From NCBI GenBank assembly GCA_949775045.1, contig OX459110.1, forward strand, positions 4,207,729-4,271,728: a stretch of DNA of 64,000 nucleotides, in the 5' to 3' direction. This stretch comes from Metridium senile (lineage: Eukaryota; Cnidaria; Anthozoa; Actiniaria; Metridiidae). Positions 21,590-55,105 of this stretch are shown one piece after another; the stretch's first letter is position 1, and each line of letters starts with the position of its first letter. The notes beneath the pieces were generated by a model. It made no database searches, was not told the origin of the DNA, and saw only the letters and a program-made list of their open reading frames with translations. The translations under genes and the position numbers were made by a program.

Positions 21590-21830
21590 ATACAAGTTAC
21601 ATTCTATTGACTATCGTTAAATTAAAAATAACAGTGAAATGGAAACTAGCTAGTAAACTGGTACTGAAATTTGTTACACAGTAAAAAATGTTAACTTCAC
21701 TTTACTGACGTTTCGAGCTTTAGTCCAACTCTTTTACTCTGACGAAGGGCTCAAGCTCGAAATGTCAGTAATATACGAAGTCACTGACATTTTTTACGGT
21801 GCTACAAATTTCATTATATTAACCTAGTAT
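21590..21830. repeat. Palindromic repeat, GAAATTTGTTACAC/CCGTAAAAAATG family
   Basis: TGAAATTTGTTACACAGTAA plus AATGTTAACTTCAC is mirrored by TTTTTTACGGTGCTACAAAT and the sequence after it. Relatives occur at about 34620-34760, 54420-54510 and 60340-60430, near a TAGCGAGTAAACTAGTATAG segment. Confidence 0.6.
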
Positions 21831-21839
21831 GGTTTAGTA

Positions 21840-22020
21840 AAGACCGATATACACGGCACAACTTTTGCCTATAGAACTATCGCATGCAACTTTCTAACAA
21901 CTTGATTTACACGGCACAACTTTGGTGCTAACAATAGTACAATCTGACTTGAGTCAAGTTGTAAGCGATTTGCATGCTACAGTTGTAGGCAAAAGTTGTG
22001 CTCTGTAAGTCGGCCTTAAC
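21840..22020. mobile_element. Small MITE with GGCAAAAGTTGTGC-type ends
   Basis: GACCGATATACACGGCACAA and TTTTGCCTA are mirrored near 21985-22018 (TAGGCAAAAGTTGTGC, AAGTCGGCC). The words CTATCGCATGCAAC are shared with the MITE at 24071-24377. Confidence 0.55.
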
Positions 22021-22044
22021 AGTTAAAGCCTTTTTTATTTCAAC

Positions 22045-22330
22045 CCTTAATTAAAAGGTACGATCGACGGTGTTATTTTCCTGGCAGCCTATCTTATTTT
22101 TAGTTACAAAGCCAAGAATAAAGACACTTACAGATACGAAGTCACGTAAAGTAATTGATTCTTGAGCGAGAGCCCTAAAAGGTACTTACGACTGTGCGAT
22201 GTTCCTGGCTGCCTAACATTATTTTTAGTTACAAAGCCAAGATTAAAGACACTTACAGATACGAAGTCACGTAAAGTAATTGATTTTTGGGCGAGGCTCC
22301 TTAAAAGTAGGCACAGGAAATATTTTCAAC
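22045..22330. repeat. Two direct repeats of about 130 bp
   Basis: The block with TTTTTAGTTACAAAGCCAAG, ACACTTACAGATACGAAG and TCACGTAAAGTAATTGATT occurs twice in tandem. It is bounded by AAAGGTAC words as in the MITE at 12195-12572. Confidence 0.75.
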
Positions 22331-22932
22331 CCTTACAGAAGCAATTCATCTTAATCAATCATTTAGATCATTTATTTTTAACTCTCAAGAATGAAATTTG
22401 CTCAGCTAAGCATTTTCTTATTTCTTGGTAAAATAAATGTCATTCGAAATATTTCACAATAAATAAAACCAATAAAAAAAACCATGGATTTTCCCTGTAA
22501 ACTAAGCTCATTTGGGGCACACATTTGAAAAGTAAACTTTAAGGTTTATCAATTGAGCCTTTTTGTTGTTTTTGTTTTCTTGACAGAATATTTAGAATAT
22601 CACAAATGTCATTCCGAATTTTTTATACAATATATCATTTTAAAAGCTTCGGCGATAATTCATTTTGAACACAAAATTTGACAAAGAAATGTTCATAAAT
22701 AACCATATAGAATTTGTCTTTCTATTTCTGTTTAAAGCGAAATGATTGTAAAGTTTTAAAGGAAAAGAATAATAAAATCTTATTATAGGTTATTCATCGA
22801 GGATATGAGATCAGTAAAATGTTATTCGTTTGTCTCACAAATATCGAAAGTTTTGACAGCGACGTTTCGACTGCTACAGCTATAGTCTTCATCAGGCGAT
22901 AAGTAGACTGGATAGTATTTGGTCTTATATAC

Positions 22933-23232
22933 AGTAAAAACCGGCGAGTATAAGAACCTACATTTTTTGGAGTGAGCCTGAACAGGTTCTTATTTAAATG
23001 GTAGTTAACACAATTTTAGGCTATTTAGGTTCTTAAATATAAGTTCTTATTTCTGTGGAAAAACATATAAAATCCAGCTACAAACAAAATGGTAATCAGC
23101 CTATTTTTCTATCATCCCCTGTTTTTTATTTTCTAGGCTAAATATAAGTTCTTGTTCATAGGGGATCTAAATAACACATTTTAGGCTAACAGGCTCTCGA
23201 TTTTCAGGTTCTTACTTGCGGGTTTTTACTGT
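22933..23232. mobile_element. Tc1/mariner-like MITE, about 300 bp
   Basis: CAGTAAAAACCGGCGAGTAT at the left and the complement of CAGTAAAAACCCGCAAGTAA at the right, with TA on both flanks. A half copy in the opposite orientation is at about 21513-21570. Confidence 0.65.
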
Positions 23233-23447
23233 ACCGGTCGAAAAATATAATATGAGAATATTGAAATAATTAGATTTTAATTAGATTAATATATCAACTA
23301 CGTATAAAAGCTAAGATTGAAATAAGCAGCGCTTTCGGACAAATCATCCATCCTCGGGGCTATAAGAATGCCAAGGCGAGCTATGTGAGACTGAATATCT
23401 TTTCAATATATAAGAAACTGTTAAAACCTTTAATGATACTGTATCAC

Positions 23448-24070
23448 CGTCGCAGCATATACTCTAAAGGGGCAATTTTAAAAATGGACCGCCGACCACC
23501 CCTTCCACATTGCTTTGCCTAAAACTGCATTGAAGATGTCCAAAAAAAGTTCAATCAAAAACAAATATTCGAACATAGAATTTCCGGAAATTATGTTGCA
23601 ACTTTGCAGGACAGCCGGATGAAACAGAATCCAAAAATTAAACCTAGAAACTGCTTTCATTGCTCGCCTTTTGTGATATATCTCAGCTTACAGTTTTTGA
23701 GAAATCAAACCCACAGGATAGACACATATGGTGCATGCTAGGGACAGGGGACATGTAAGGGATCCCTTAAGGACATCCCCTAGGGTACAAGGGGATATGA
23801 GAGACACGTTGGGACAAAGGGTATGTCCACTTGAGGACATGGGACAGTCAAGGGATCTCTAGGGGATCCTTAGGGGACAAGGGACACAGGAGGAAAGACA
23901 GGGGAAACCGTAGGCCAGTACTGGGCATAAGTGGCGAGATAGCTATGGGGTGATATAGCAAAGGGGGGAGATACAGGACGAAATCTCAGGATTTGCCTTA
24001 GAATATTGACATTAATTATTTTGGCGGAAGTAATATTAATGAATTATAGTAAAAATAGCCCTGTTTTAAG
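23448..24070. other. Non-coding stretch with GGGAC-rich direct repeats (23735-23930)
   Basis: No exon recognised. From about 23735 to 23930 the words GGGACAGGGGACAT, AGGGATCCCTTAAGGGAC and AAGGGGAC recur irregularly, giving a purine-rich + strand. The remainder is unassigned. Confidence 0.45.
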
Positions 24071-24377
24071 GCCGATTTAGACTGTACGATTTTCGCCTAC
24101 GACTATCGCATGCAACCTGCTCACGCAATACATACAACTCAATCGTACAGTGTAAATCAAGCCCACAACTCGTCTACGACAGACGCATACAACACGAAAA
24201 AAGTCGTATTTTGAAACATGTTTTAAAATGCTACGACAGTCGAAAAAAGTGACGTATCATGTAACAAAACTTCTTTGTGGGGTACCGTGGAGGTTTTTTT
24301 GGACAAAATGGCGGATGAAAACAAAGCTGCCGTGTGTTCTGCGACATGTTGGCGAAAATCGTACAGTCTAAATCGGC
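24071..24377. mobile_element. MITE, 307 bp
   Basis: The 20-bp start GCCGATTTAGACTGTACGAT continues TTTCGCC and is mirrored at the right end (GGCGAAAATCGTACAGTC...). Interior repeats TACGAC and GTCGTA. Confidence 0.8.
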
Positions 24378-24679
24378 AAATATGTCAAACTATCACATAA
24401 AGGATTTTATCTCGGAAAAGTTTGGTTTTAAGCTTTTTAAAAGTTAACAATACCGCACCAAATATGAGGATGTGTTGTAGAATATTGGCCGACATTAATT
24501 ATTTTTGCGCAAATGTTGATTTTTAGCCAAAATAGCGAGGTTTTAAACTAGTTAAAAACACCACAAGATGTGAACCCATGATGTGGAGGATGTGAAGGCT
24601 AACATCGTAAAATATATCAAAATGTCTGAAAGTACGAATTTCATGGTCAACGGAATTCAGTTTTTCGCGCACTGCATGC

Positions 24680-24990
24680 TGGTAAGCGACTACAAAACGC
24701 TAAACGGCGATTTAGTAAGAGTGTAAATACCCCTAACATCGTAAAAGATGTCAAAATGATTTGATTTTTTTTTATAATTCATTCGCAGTCAGTCTTATTA
24801 CAAGAAAACAAATAAAACAAAACGCTAAACGATTTAGTAAGAGCGTAAATGCCCACTCATCGTAATAATATATATTTATATAGCGCATATGTCTGGGATT
24901 CAAGGCGCGTAAAAGATATCAAAATGTTTGAATGTGTACTTTTAATGGTCAACGAAATTCAGTTTGCTGCATGCTGGTAAGTGACCGTGG
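24680..24990. repeat. Dispersed repeat D, two partial copies
   Basis: ACGCTAAACGATTTAGTAAG, CATCGTAAAA and GCATGCTGGTAAGTGAC occur at 24660-24745 and 24810-24990. Other copies are at 930-1055 and, split by a MITE, at 46537-46551 plus 47001-47125. Confidence 0.65.
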
Positions 24991-25202
24991 GTCTTTAAAA
25001 GAAATATGCGGAATTCAAGAGATTATTTTTAGTGTAGTCCCATGTTTATCTGGCAAATTGATGCTCGTTTTAATAGGACAACCAGTTAATAATAAGACTA
25101 GCTATTTAATCACAATCACAAAAAAATTATATAAAGCCTGTCCCGCTATTCCGACCATGCATTTTTATTGTTCGGTTTAGCGGGGTGACCGTATTTTAAA
25201 GC

Positions 25203-25417
25203 GGCATACTCTAGTTTCACGTTATCTAGCACCGCTGTACTATTTGACAAAGGCTAAGCCTCGATTTGTTGTTCACATATTCACAAAAAAATTCACACAA
25301 AAATATTACCGCTTAACAATATAAACACACATTTGAATTTTCTTTGAATTGAGGCTATCCCTGTGAAAATGCGCCTTTTGTCAAATAGTACAGCGGTGCT
25401 AGATAATTTGGAGTATG
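25203..25417. mobile_element. MITE, about 215 bp, probably in the SEC31 3'UTR
   Basis: GCATACTC...ATCTAGCACCGCTGTACTATTTGACAAA is mirrored by its complement at the right. It begins 25 nt past the SEC31 stop (minus-strand sense). A minus-strand AATAAA at 25164-25169 lies beyond it, so the transcript may include the MITE. Confidence 0.75.
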
Positions 25418-25441
25418 CTCGATTCTAGATTTCTTTTTCAT

Positions 25442-48481
<23,040 letters not shown>

Positions 48482-48825
48482 TGCTCAGCTGTAATAAGAA
48501 TATAATCATAATTATATAATCTTAGCTTAACAAAGCATTATAATATTTAATCTAATAATAATAATAATAACAGTTTATTTGAAGCATATCTACAAAGTAG
48601 ATAATATAAAATTTATTGTCAAAGAAAAATTAAAATAGTGGTATGAAATAATATCAAATTTGTGTATATATAAATCTATCTACTTGAGTGGCTGTCAACT
48701 TGAAAGTTTCTACTATTTCGACAACCACACACACCTTACTTAATGAATTTCCAAAATGTAAAATACTGATTGTAAATATATATATATGTAAAAATATGTA
48801 GTAGAAAATGGTGTGTAAACTATTA

Positions 48826-49124
48826 CAGCGGTTCTCAGTAACATGTGCACCACTCACATAAAAAGCCCCCCTAAAAAACGTGAAGTTGGTGGACGTCAAT
48901 CAAACTGTGTTTACAAGACGCATGGTGTTTTTACTTCAGTCGGACTGTGAAACATGTCTGAATCCGACGAAGAGGTTGTTGTAGGAATTGAGACATGTTT
49001 TGCAACCCGACTGAAGTAAAAACATCATGCGTCTTGTAAACACAGTTTGATTGACGTCCACCAACTTCACATTTTATAGCGGTGCTTTTTATGCGAGCGG
49101 TGCACGTGTGACTGAGAACTGCTG
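48826..49124. mobile_element. Palindromic MITE family E, copy 2 (299 bp)
   Basis: Same ends and interior as 43539-43838, TA flanks, located in the predicted SEC31 5'UTR intron. Confidence 0.9.
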
Positions 49125-49294
49125 TAATCAAAGGATACATTTATTTGTTTATCTATTTCAAGATTTACCAAACGGTTGGTTGAAGTAGCAAAAGAAAACA
49201 AAGTCTTTTAAGTTAAATTTTCTCAGCCAGATTTACTTTTATCTTGACAATTTTAGTAAAATATGAAAGAGCTAACGTTGGAGTTTCATAAGTA

Positions 49295-49395
49295 CTATAC
49301 AATATTCGTGTCCGATCTGTGTGAGATATACAACGTCTCATTTTCGGCTTGCCATTGTATATCCCATACAGGTCAGTCACTCATATTGTATATAT
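49295..49395. mobile_element. Relative of the short MITE at 379-476
   Basis: ACAATATTCGTGTCCGATCT...GGCTTGCCATTGTATATCCC...ACTCATATTGTATATATTAC parallels the first copy. Confidence 0.55.
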
Positions 49396-49454
49396 TACAT
49401 TAAAAGCAGTGAAGTCAGATAAAAAATTTGTATACAGTGTAATTGCATTTTTAC

Positions 49455-49560
49455 CTGTGGCCAGCGGTAGCGGCACACAGATCTTAAAATGCAGCATGTT
49501 CCTTCTTCACTACTTCAATGTCGCGTTTTAGACGAGCCCTTGATCAATGTGTCAGCAGTA
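49455..49560 (-). promoter_or_regulatory. SEC31A: Predicted SEC31 5'UTR exon and promoter-proximal region
   Basis: A minus-strand donor CCACAG|GTAAAAATG at 49455/49454 pairs with the acceptor just before the SEC31 ATG. It places a non-coding first exon here, with its start somewhere above about 49540. No TATA box is seen. The start site is inference. Confidence 0.45.
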
Positions 49561-51257
49561 ATCATGCGCTGTGGGCTTCCTGTGGTCCAATCATGCCTTT
49601 CACCAATCACATTTAATTTTCGAGTGTCATTACGGTAAATAAAGCTATGAAATACCGATGATAATATGGACTATTTTGACCAAAATATGTACCATTACAA
49701 CGGGAATCTAGCATTCTTTACTGGTCAGATTGTTCAGATTGTTGGTAAGCTACATTTTATTGACAAAGAGATCTTAAACTCTGAGATCACCACCCCTTCC
49801 ATTCATGTGTTCTCTAGATAGTGTGAAAATGTTTTGCAAAAAATAACTGCAGGCCACAGGTCAACCCTGCAATCAGGGTCTCGTTATAAATATAAAACCT
49901 GAGTGAAAGTTTATCATTTTAAAAGATAGATAATTTATTGCAGTGTAAACTAGACCCTTGTGGCAAGGTTGACTGGGCTATCTTTGTCAACTTTGCAACG
50001 TTAATCATTTCAGAAAATCATCAATCATATCACAAAGATAAATAAAAAACAAGGTCAGAAGATAACACAGATCAATGTGATTGGACATGGGATCTTTATA
50101 CTCATTACACTGCAAACATTTGAAATGATTCAAAAATCTTGGTAGAATCTCGATTTGGATAATAAACTCAAGCAACTTTGGTATGCATTTGAACCATTAT
50201 AAGATATTATCACTATTAATTTTAGTACATACATGTACATATAACGACTATATTTTTTCATGTAAATAAAATAACATTTAAATCTTACATTACAATAAAA
50301 AACATTGTTTTCAACATGCTAAAAACATCAAATATTGTTTTAAAAACCATATAAGTTTTAAAGATAAAAATTTTTAGTTGAAAACGCCGGTCAATACAAC
50401 TTGTGTGACACAGCCAACGAAGGAATCCAGTTCAACAATCTAAAAATTAAATAACGCTGTTTCGTAGCATAAAAACACAGCCGTTTGCTTGAAAAACAAA
50501 CACTTAACTATACCAAACACTGCCTCTATAGTACCAAATATATAATATGCTAGTTTTGAATCAAAACAAGCATTCAAATCACCACTTTTCCAGACAAAAG
50601 CATAGGAACTCCCCAACAAAACGACTTACCCCAAGAATTCTGCCTTAAATCCGTCAATTAAAAATTATGTAAGGATAAAAACAAACTAGAATCGTTGTAT
50701 AGCTCCAGTTTTGTTGCAATCCAGGCGGTTTTAGAGTAAAGATTGTATTTTCTTGTTTTCTACGTGGATTTTGTGACGGATTTCAAGCCAAAGTCAACGT
50801 GGCAAAAAATACAGCGACTAGGATATGCCGCTGACAGCTCTAGCGCTGGCTCAGGTACATCGTAATTTAATATTTATTATCCACAAAAATACAAAAGTAA
50901 GTGCAAAATATCAAATTTTGGTTTCATTTGAGTTTTTAAAGAGACAGAAATAGTTTTTGCTGCAGTAAGACGTATTTGTTTCAGAAATTCAACGATTTCT
51001 TGAAACACAGGAACCCCAAAGGTGAACTCTGTGAATGGTGCACCACAGCAAACCCGGCGATAAGAATTATTAAGAAAATATTAAAAAAACGTACTTGTTT
51101 TTGATTAAATCACCCAAAAGAAAATTAAGCTCAATGAAAATGATTTTAATTAAAAATAAGCATTTTTTTCACAGAACTTCAATCAATATTAATGAATTTT
51201 ATCAAATTTATGATCGTTTTATTAAATTGGGGTCCCTTTGTCGAAGATCAATTCAAA
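49561..51257. other. Intergenic region between divergent SEC31 and methyltransferase genes
   Basis: AT-rich, no exon recognised. From about 50770 the sequence is duplicated at 58119 onward (GACGGATTTCAAGCCAAAGT), so the last about 490 bp are the methyltransferase upstream region, presumably with its promoter. Confidence 0.5.
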
Positions 51258-54200
51258 ATGGCTGCCAACACAGCGAACAAGAATGACGAAGTACTTGGAA
51301 TCAAAGGCTTCAAAGAATCTAAACACTACGAACAAGTACGACCCGACTACCCAAGGGAAGGAGTTGAGTTACTGTTTAACAAACTGGGTCTTTTAGGCGA
51401 AAATAGCGATAAAACAAGACAGCTTACGGTGCTTGAACTTGGAGCAGGGACGGGAAAGTTTACAAGAGTTATGGCTGAAGTGCTTCAAAATGCTAACGTA
51501 CGTATAATAGCGAGTGATCCAGTGAAAGAGATGTGTGAACAGTTCAAGGAGATGCAGCCAGATATAGAAATTAGGCAATTCGGAGCTGAAGATATTGGTA
51601 AGATTCCAACTATAGTGAAGTTATACTAAACGTGGGTGGGGTTATATATGTAAACCGGCGTTTACACTAGCAAATTTGTCGCGCGACAAGAGCTGCGATT
51701 TTTATGGCGATTTTATCGCAGCTTTGTCAACGCTTCTTTGAACATGCTCGAAATTTAGTGCAACTTGCTGCGATTTTCTGTCTCCTAAATTCGAGCGTAT
51801 TCGAAATTGCGGCGACAAAGTTGAAATCGCCGCTCTTGTCGCGCGACAAATTTGCTAGTGTAAACACAGGCACCCCAGGATCCAGAAACAGGCGATTTTT
51901 AATCGATTAGAACGCGCGCGAAATTAGCGAGCGAAAACTGAATTTGGGCTTCCTGTGGTGAGTCGGCAGTATTTATAAGGACCATTGGGAGAAATTTTTT
52001 GTAAGGACCATCGGGGGAAAACGAAAAGTCGAAAAAAGTGAAATAAAATCGCTAAGTCTTGAAAAATGACTATCAAATTAATTAACACTTTAAGGACGGT
52101 GCCTACTAATTAAAAAGTAATGTATTCTTCAAATAACTATGTGAGTTGTTTTAAGGAGGCTCGGGTCAGTATTTTTCGCGCTCACCCAGCGACGTTTGAA
52201 AGGCCGTAGTTCCCGCGTCAGAAGGTATTTTGACAAGATTTTTTAACACATGTCTACATATAGAATAAAGTTTTTAAAAAAGTTATTTTTAATAAAATCG
52301 ATAATATTTTAGCCGACAAATGATAACGCCGCCGAATTTCTATGTAGCCTATTTTGGGGGAAAATCGACCTAAACTTTTATAACCACATAGCTTACTTTA
52401 AAGCTGTTACCTAGGTCAACAATCTGGCAAAGTTTAAAAAAAATTCATCTCACCGCTTTGGAATAAAAACGGGTCATTTTTTTTCCTAGCAAAAATTCAT
52501 TGTTTTATAATATTTACCGATAACAACAGACTTTGAAGAGATAAATCAAAATCCTTCCAGCCAGGTATTAACAGGACATTTTTCTACATTGTCTGTGAAT
52601 TTCAACAAATTTAGTCCACGGGATTTCTTTTGGGAAAGGATACAAATCGGCAAAAGTTTGTCAGTTTTTGTGCAAAACTTCTAATTTTTACTTCTGAGCA
52701 CGCTAACGAAAAAATCTGAGATAACTTTTTTTTATTTTTTAGCTATCAAAAGTTCACCATATTTTCAAATGCGCCTCTAAATTTTATAGTGATTGAAATA
52801 TTTTGAGGCGGTCAAATAAAATTCTGAACGTGGGTATATTTGCCTTCGCTTTGCAGCGGCCGGTTTGTTTTTATTTTCGAGTTATACATGATTTGCATGC
52901 TTTTGCTTTTTTATACCCACGTAACAGCTTTAAAGTAGCCTATGTGGTTTTAAAAGTTTAGGTCGATTTTTCCCCAAAATAGGCTACATAGAAATTCGGC
53001 GGCGTTATCATTTGTCGGCTAAAACATTATCGATTTTATTAAAAATACTTTTTTTAAAACCTTTATTCTATATGTAGACAAGTGTTACAAAATCTTGTCA
53101 AAATACCCTCTGACGCGGGAACTACGGCCTTTCAAACGTCGCTGGGTGAGCGCGAAAATTACTGACCCGAGCCTCCTTAACCCTTCAGAGGGTTCTACAA
53201 ATCTGTCTTAAAAAGGTGGGGTCACCGGGCAGTTAAGAGAAATAATGAGTCTTAAATATGGCTGACGTCACGATTTTACCGGCATCGACAAATAATTTTT
53301 TTTTTCAGAGGATTTTCATTGAAACATCTCTTTGATAGCGGTAAACAATTAACAAGTAATTTTCTAATAGGAATATATATTTTGTAACGTATTTTCAAAA
53401 GTTAGTAGTGAAATATGATTTTTTTAGCATCGCGACTTGTATTTTACGAGGTTTAGAAAATTCGAATTTTTGTCTATTTTCCATTCAAAAATCAGTTGCT
53501 TTTTCGAAATTTTATATCAAAACCATTGTTTAACATGTTCTTAATAATTGCAGTTATAAAAAAATTGGGGTTACCGGGCGTTTTAAAAAGTTATCGCGTG
53601 GTAAACTTTGCCGCCGAAGATCATCATAAGACAATTTTTTCCGGTCCCCTCCCTACTAAGTAAAGAAATTCGTCATCATAAGTGCATTGTGGGACTGTTT
53701 TTATAAAAACCGCTACCGTCGCGTCTACCATCGTTAGATGTTTTTTTATTTGTATTTTGTCATCTTTTGAGGTAAGATAGCGCGTTAAAATGGAAACTAT
53801 GTAGATGCGCAGTAGCCTGCGCAGTGGCAATAGTAGGCCCCGTCCTTAAGTTAATGAACATTTTGAGCCGGTTTCCAGCCTTCTAGGTGCCTTAAATCGC
53901 GCGATTTTCGCTTTTCTTTTTTCAGTCCAACCGGCTCAAAATGTTCATTAACTTAAAGTGTTAATTAATTTGATAGTCATTTTTCAAGACTTAGCGATTT
54001 CATTTCACTTTTTTCGACTTTTCGTTTTCCCCCAATGGTCCTTAAAAAAAAATTTCTCCCAATGGCATGGTCCTTATAAAAACTGCCGACTCACCACAGG
54101 AAGCCCAAATTCAGTTTTCGCTCGCTAATTTCGCTCGTTCGATATATACGCGCACGTTCTAATCGATTAAAAATCGCCTTTTTCTGGATCCTGGGGTGCC

Positions 54201-55105
54201 TGTGGTGTAAACGCCGCTTAAGCTTATTAAAAGTATGATAAACTTTTTGTAGTTTGAGTTGCTTGTTAGTTGTTCAACAAACAATACACGATTTCTATAT
54301 ATTTCTGGGTTTTTCGATTCGCACTGTAATTTCTGTTGCACCTTTGTAATTAATGCATTATATTCTGAATATGAATGGAAACTAGCGAGTAAACTAGTAT
54401 AGACTGCGTCGGTGGTTGATATAATGATAGGTAATATAATGAAATTTGTTACACCGTAAAAAATGTTGACTACAAATTTCATTATATTACCTATCGTTTA
54501 TATTCTGAATAAACTTGAACCTAATGATAATGATAATTATAAATGCATGTAACATTAAAACTAATAAGTAATAATGATAAAAGTTAAATTCCTCTTCTAT
54601 TCTAAACCTAGATCTTCCCGATAATAGTGCTGATGCTATTGTAGTCGCTGGTGCGTTTCACTGGTTTGCTTTTGACACAAGTCTTGACCGAATCCACCAA
54701 GTTCTTTCGCCTGGTGGTAGATTTGGAGTTTGTTGGCTTTTCCCTTCCTCTCAAACTTCTTGGACCAAGTCCATTGCAGATTATCTTGCTCCTTTATACG
54801 AGCAAAACTCAATAAAATGGCCTTGGTTATACTCTGAACAAATTTTCAATGATATTTCTTCCTTTGCTAAATTTAGCAAGGGAGAAATTCTGCCAAATTT
54901 TGCTAAAGAAAAGAAGCTTTCTGCACAACAAGTATATTCTCTTTTCTGTTCATATAGTGTGGTCTCTAGCTCCTCTGATAAAAAAAAATTGGAATTTAAA
55001 ACGTTTTTTGATAATATGATTGAAAAACACTTTTTAGCTACAAATGAAAAGGAGTTGACTGTGACTTACACATGTCCAATGGCTTGGTTTAAGAAGATAA
55101 ACTGA
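51258..55105 (+). CDS. Class I SAM-dependent methyltransferase copy 1, isoform A (277 aa)
   Basis: Exons 51258-51597 and 54612-55105, phase 1 (G|AT = D114). The shared exon encodes the SAM-binding half: YEQVRPDYP, motif I VLELGAGTGKFTRVM (58-72) and the acidic loop IIASDP (D87). Exon A continues DLPDNSADAIVVAGAFHWFA (114-133), RIHQVLSPGGRFGVCWLFPS, and ends MAWFKKIN. This is the Methyltransf_11 type resembling small cytosolic trans-aconitate-like or uncharacterised methyltransferases; the substrate is unknown. The ATG at 51258 was chosen over an upstream in-frame ATG (51192) because the upstream one is lost in copy 2 and precedes no conserved sequence. A family M72 repeat unit follows the stop; AATAAA at 55423-55428 could end this isoform. 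Confidence 0.88.

Larger units (their letters stand above)
21291..23447. repeat. 2.15-kb structure with about 250-bp inverted arms
   Basis: The left arm 21291-21545 begins GATACAGTATCATTAAAG and contains GCCCCGAGGATGGATGATTT. It is mirrored at 23200-23447, which ends CTTTAATGATACTGTATC. Just inside each arm is TACAGTAAAAACCCGCAAGT or its complement. The 1.6-kb interior holds smaller repeats at 21590-21830, 21840-22020, 22050-22330 and 22933-23232. No transposase frame is seen. Confidence 0.8.
51656..54216. mobile_element. GTTTACACTAGC-type MITE, interrupted (copy 1)
   Basis: The left part is 51656-51864 (CGGCGTTTACACTAGCAAAT...). The right end CGCCG resumes at 54205-54216 after a 2,340-bp insertion. 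The uninterrupted equivalent is 59019-59249 in unit 2. Confidence 0.85.

Noticed and set aside
51192..51257. Upstream in-frame ATG giving a longer methyltransferase N-terminus
   Set aside because: The ATG is absent in the duplicate unit, and the added residues are not conserved sequence of the family.
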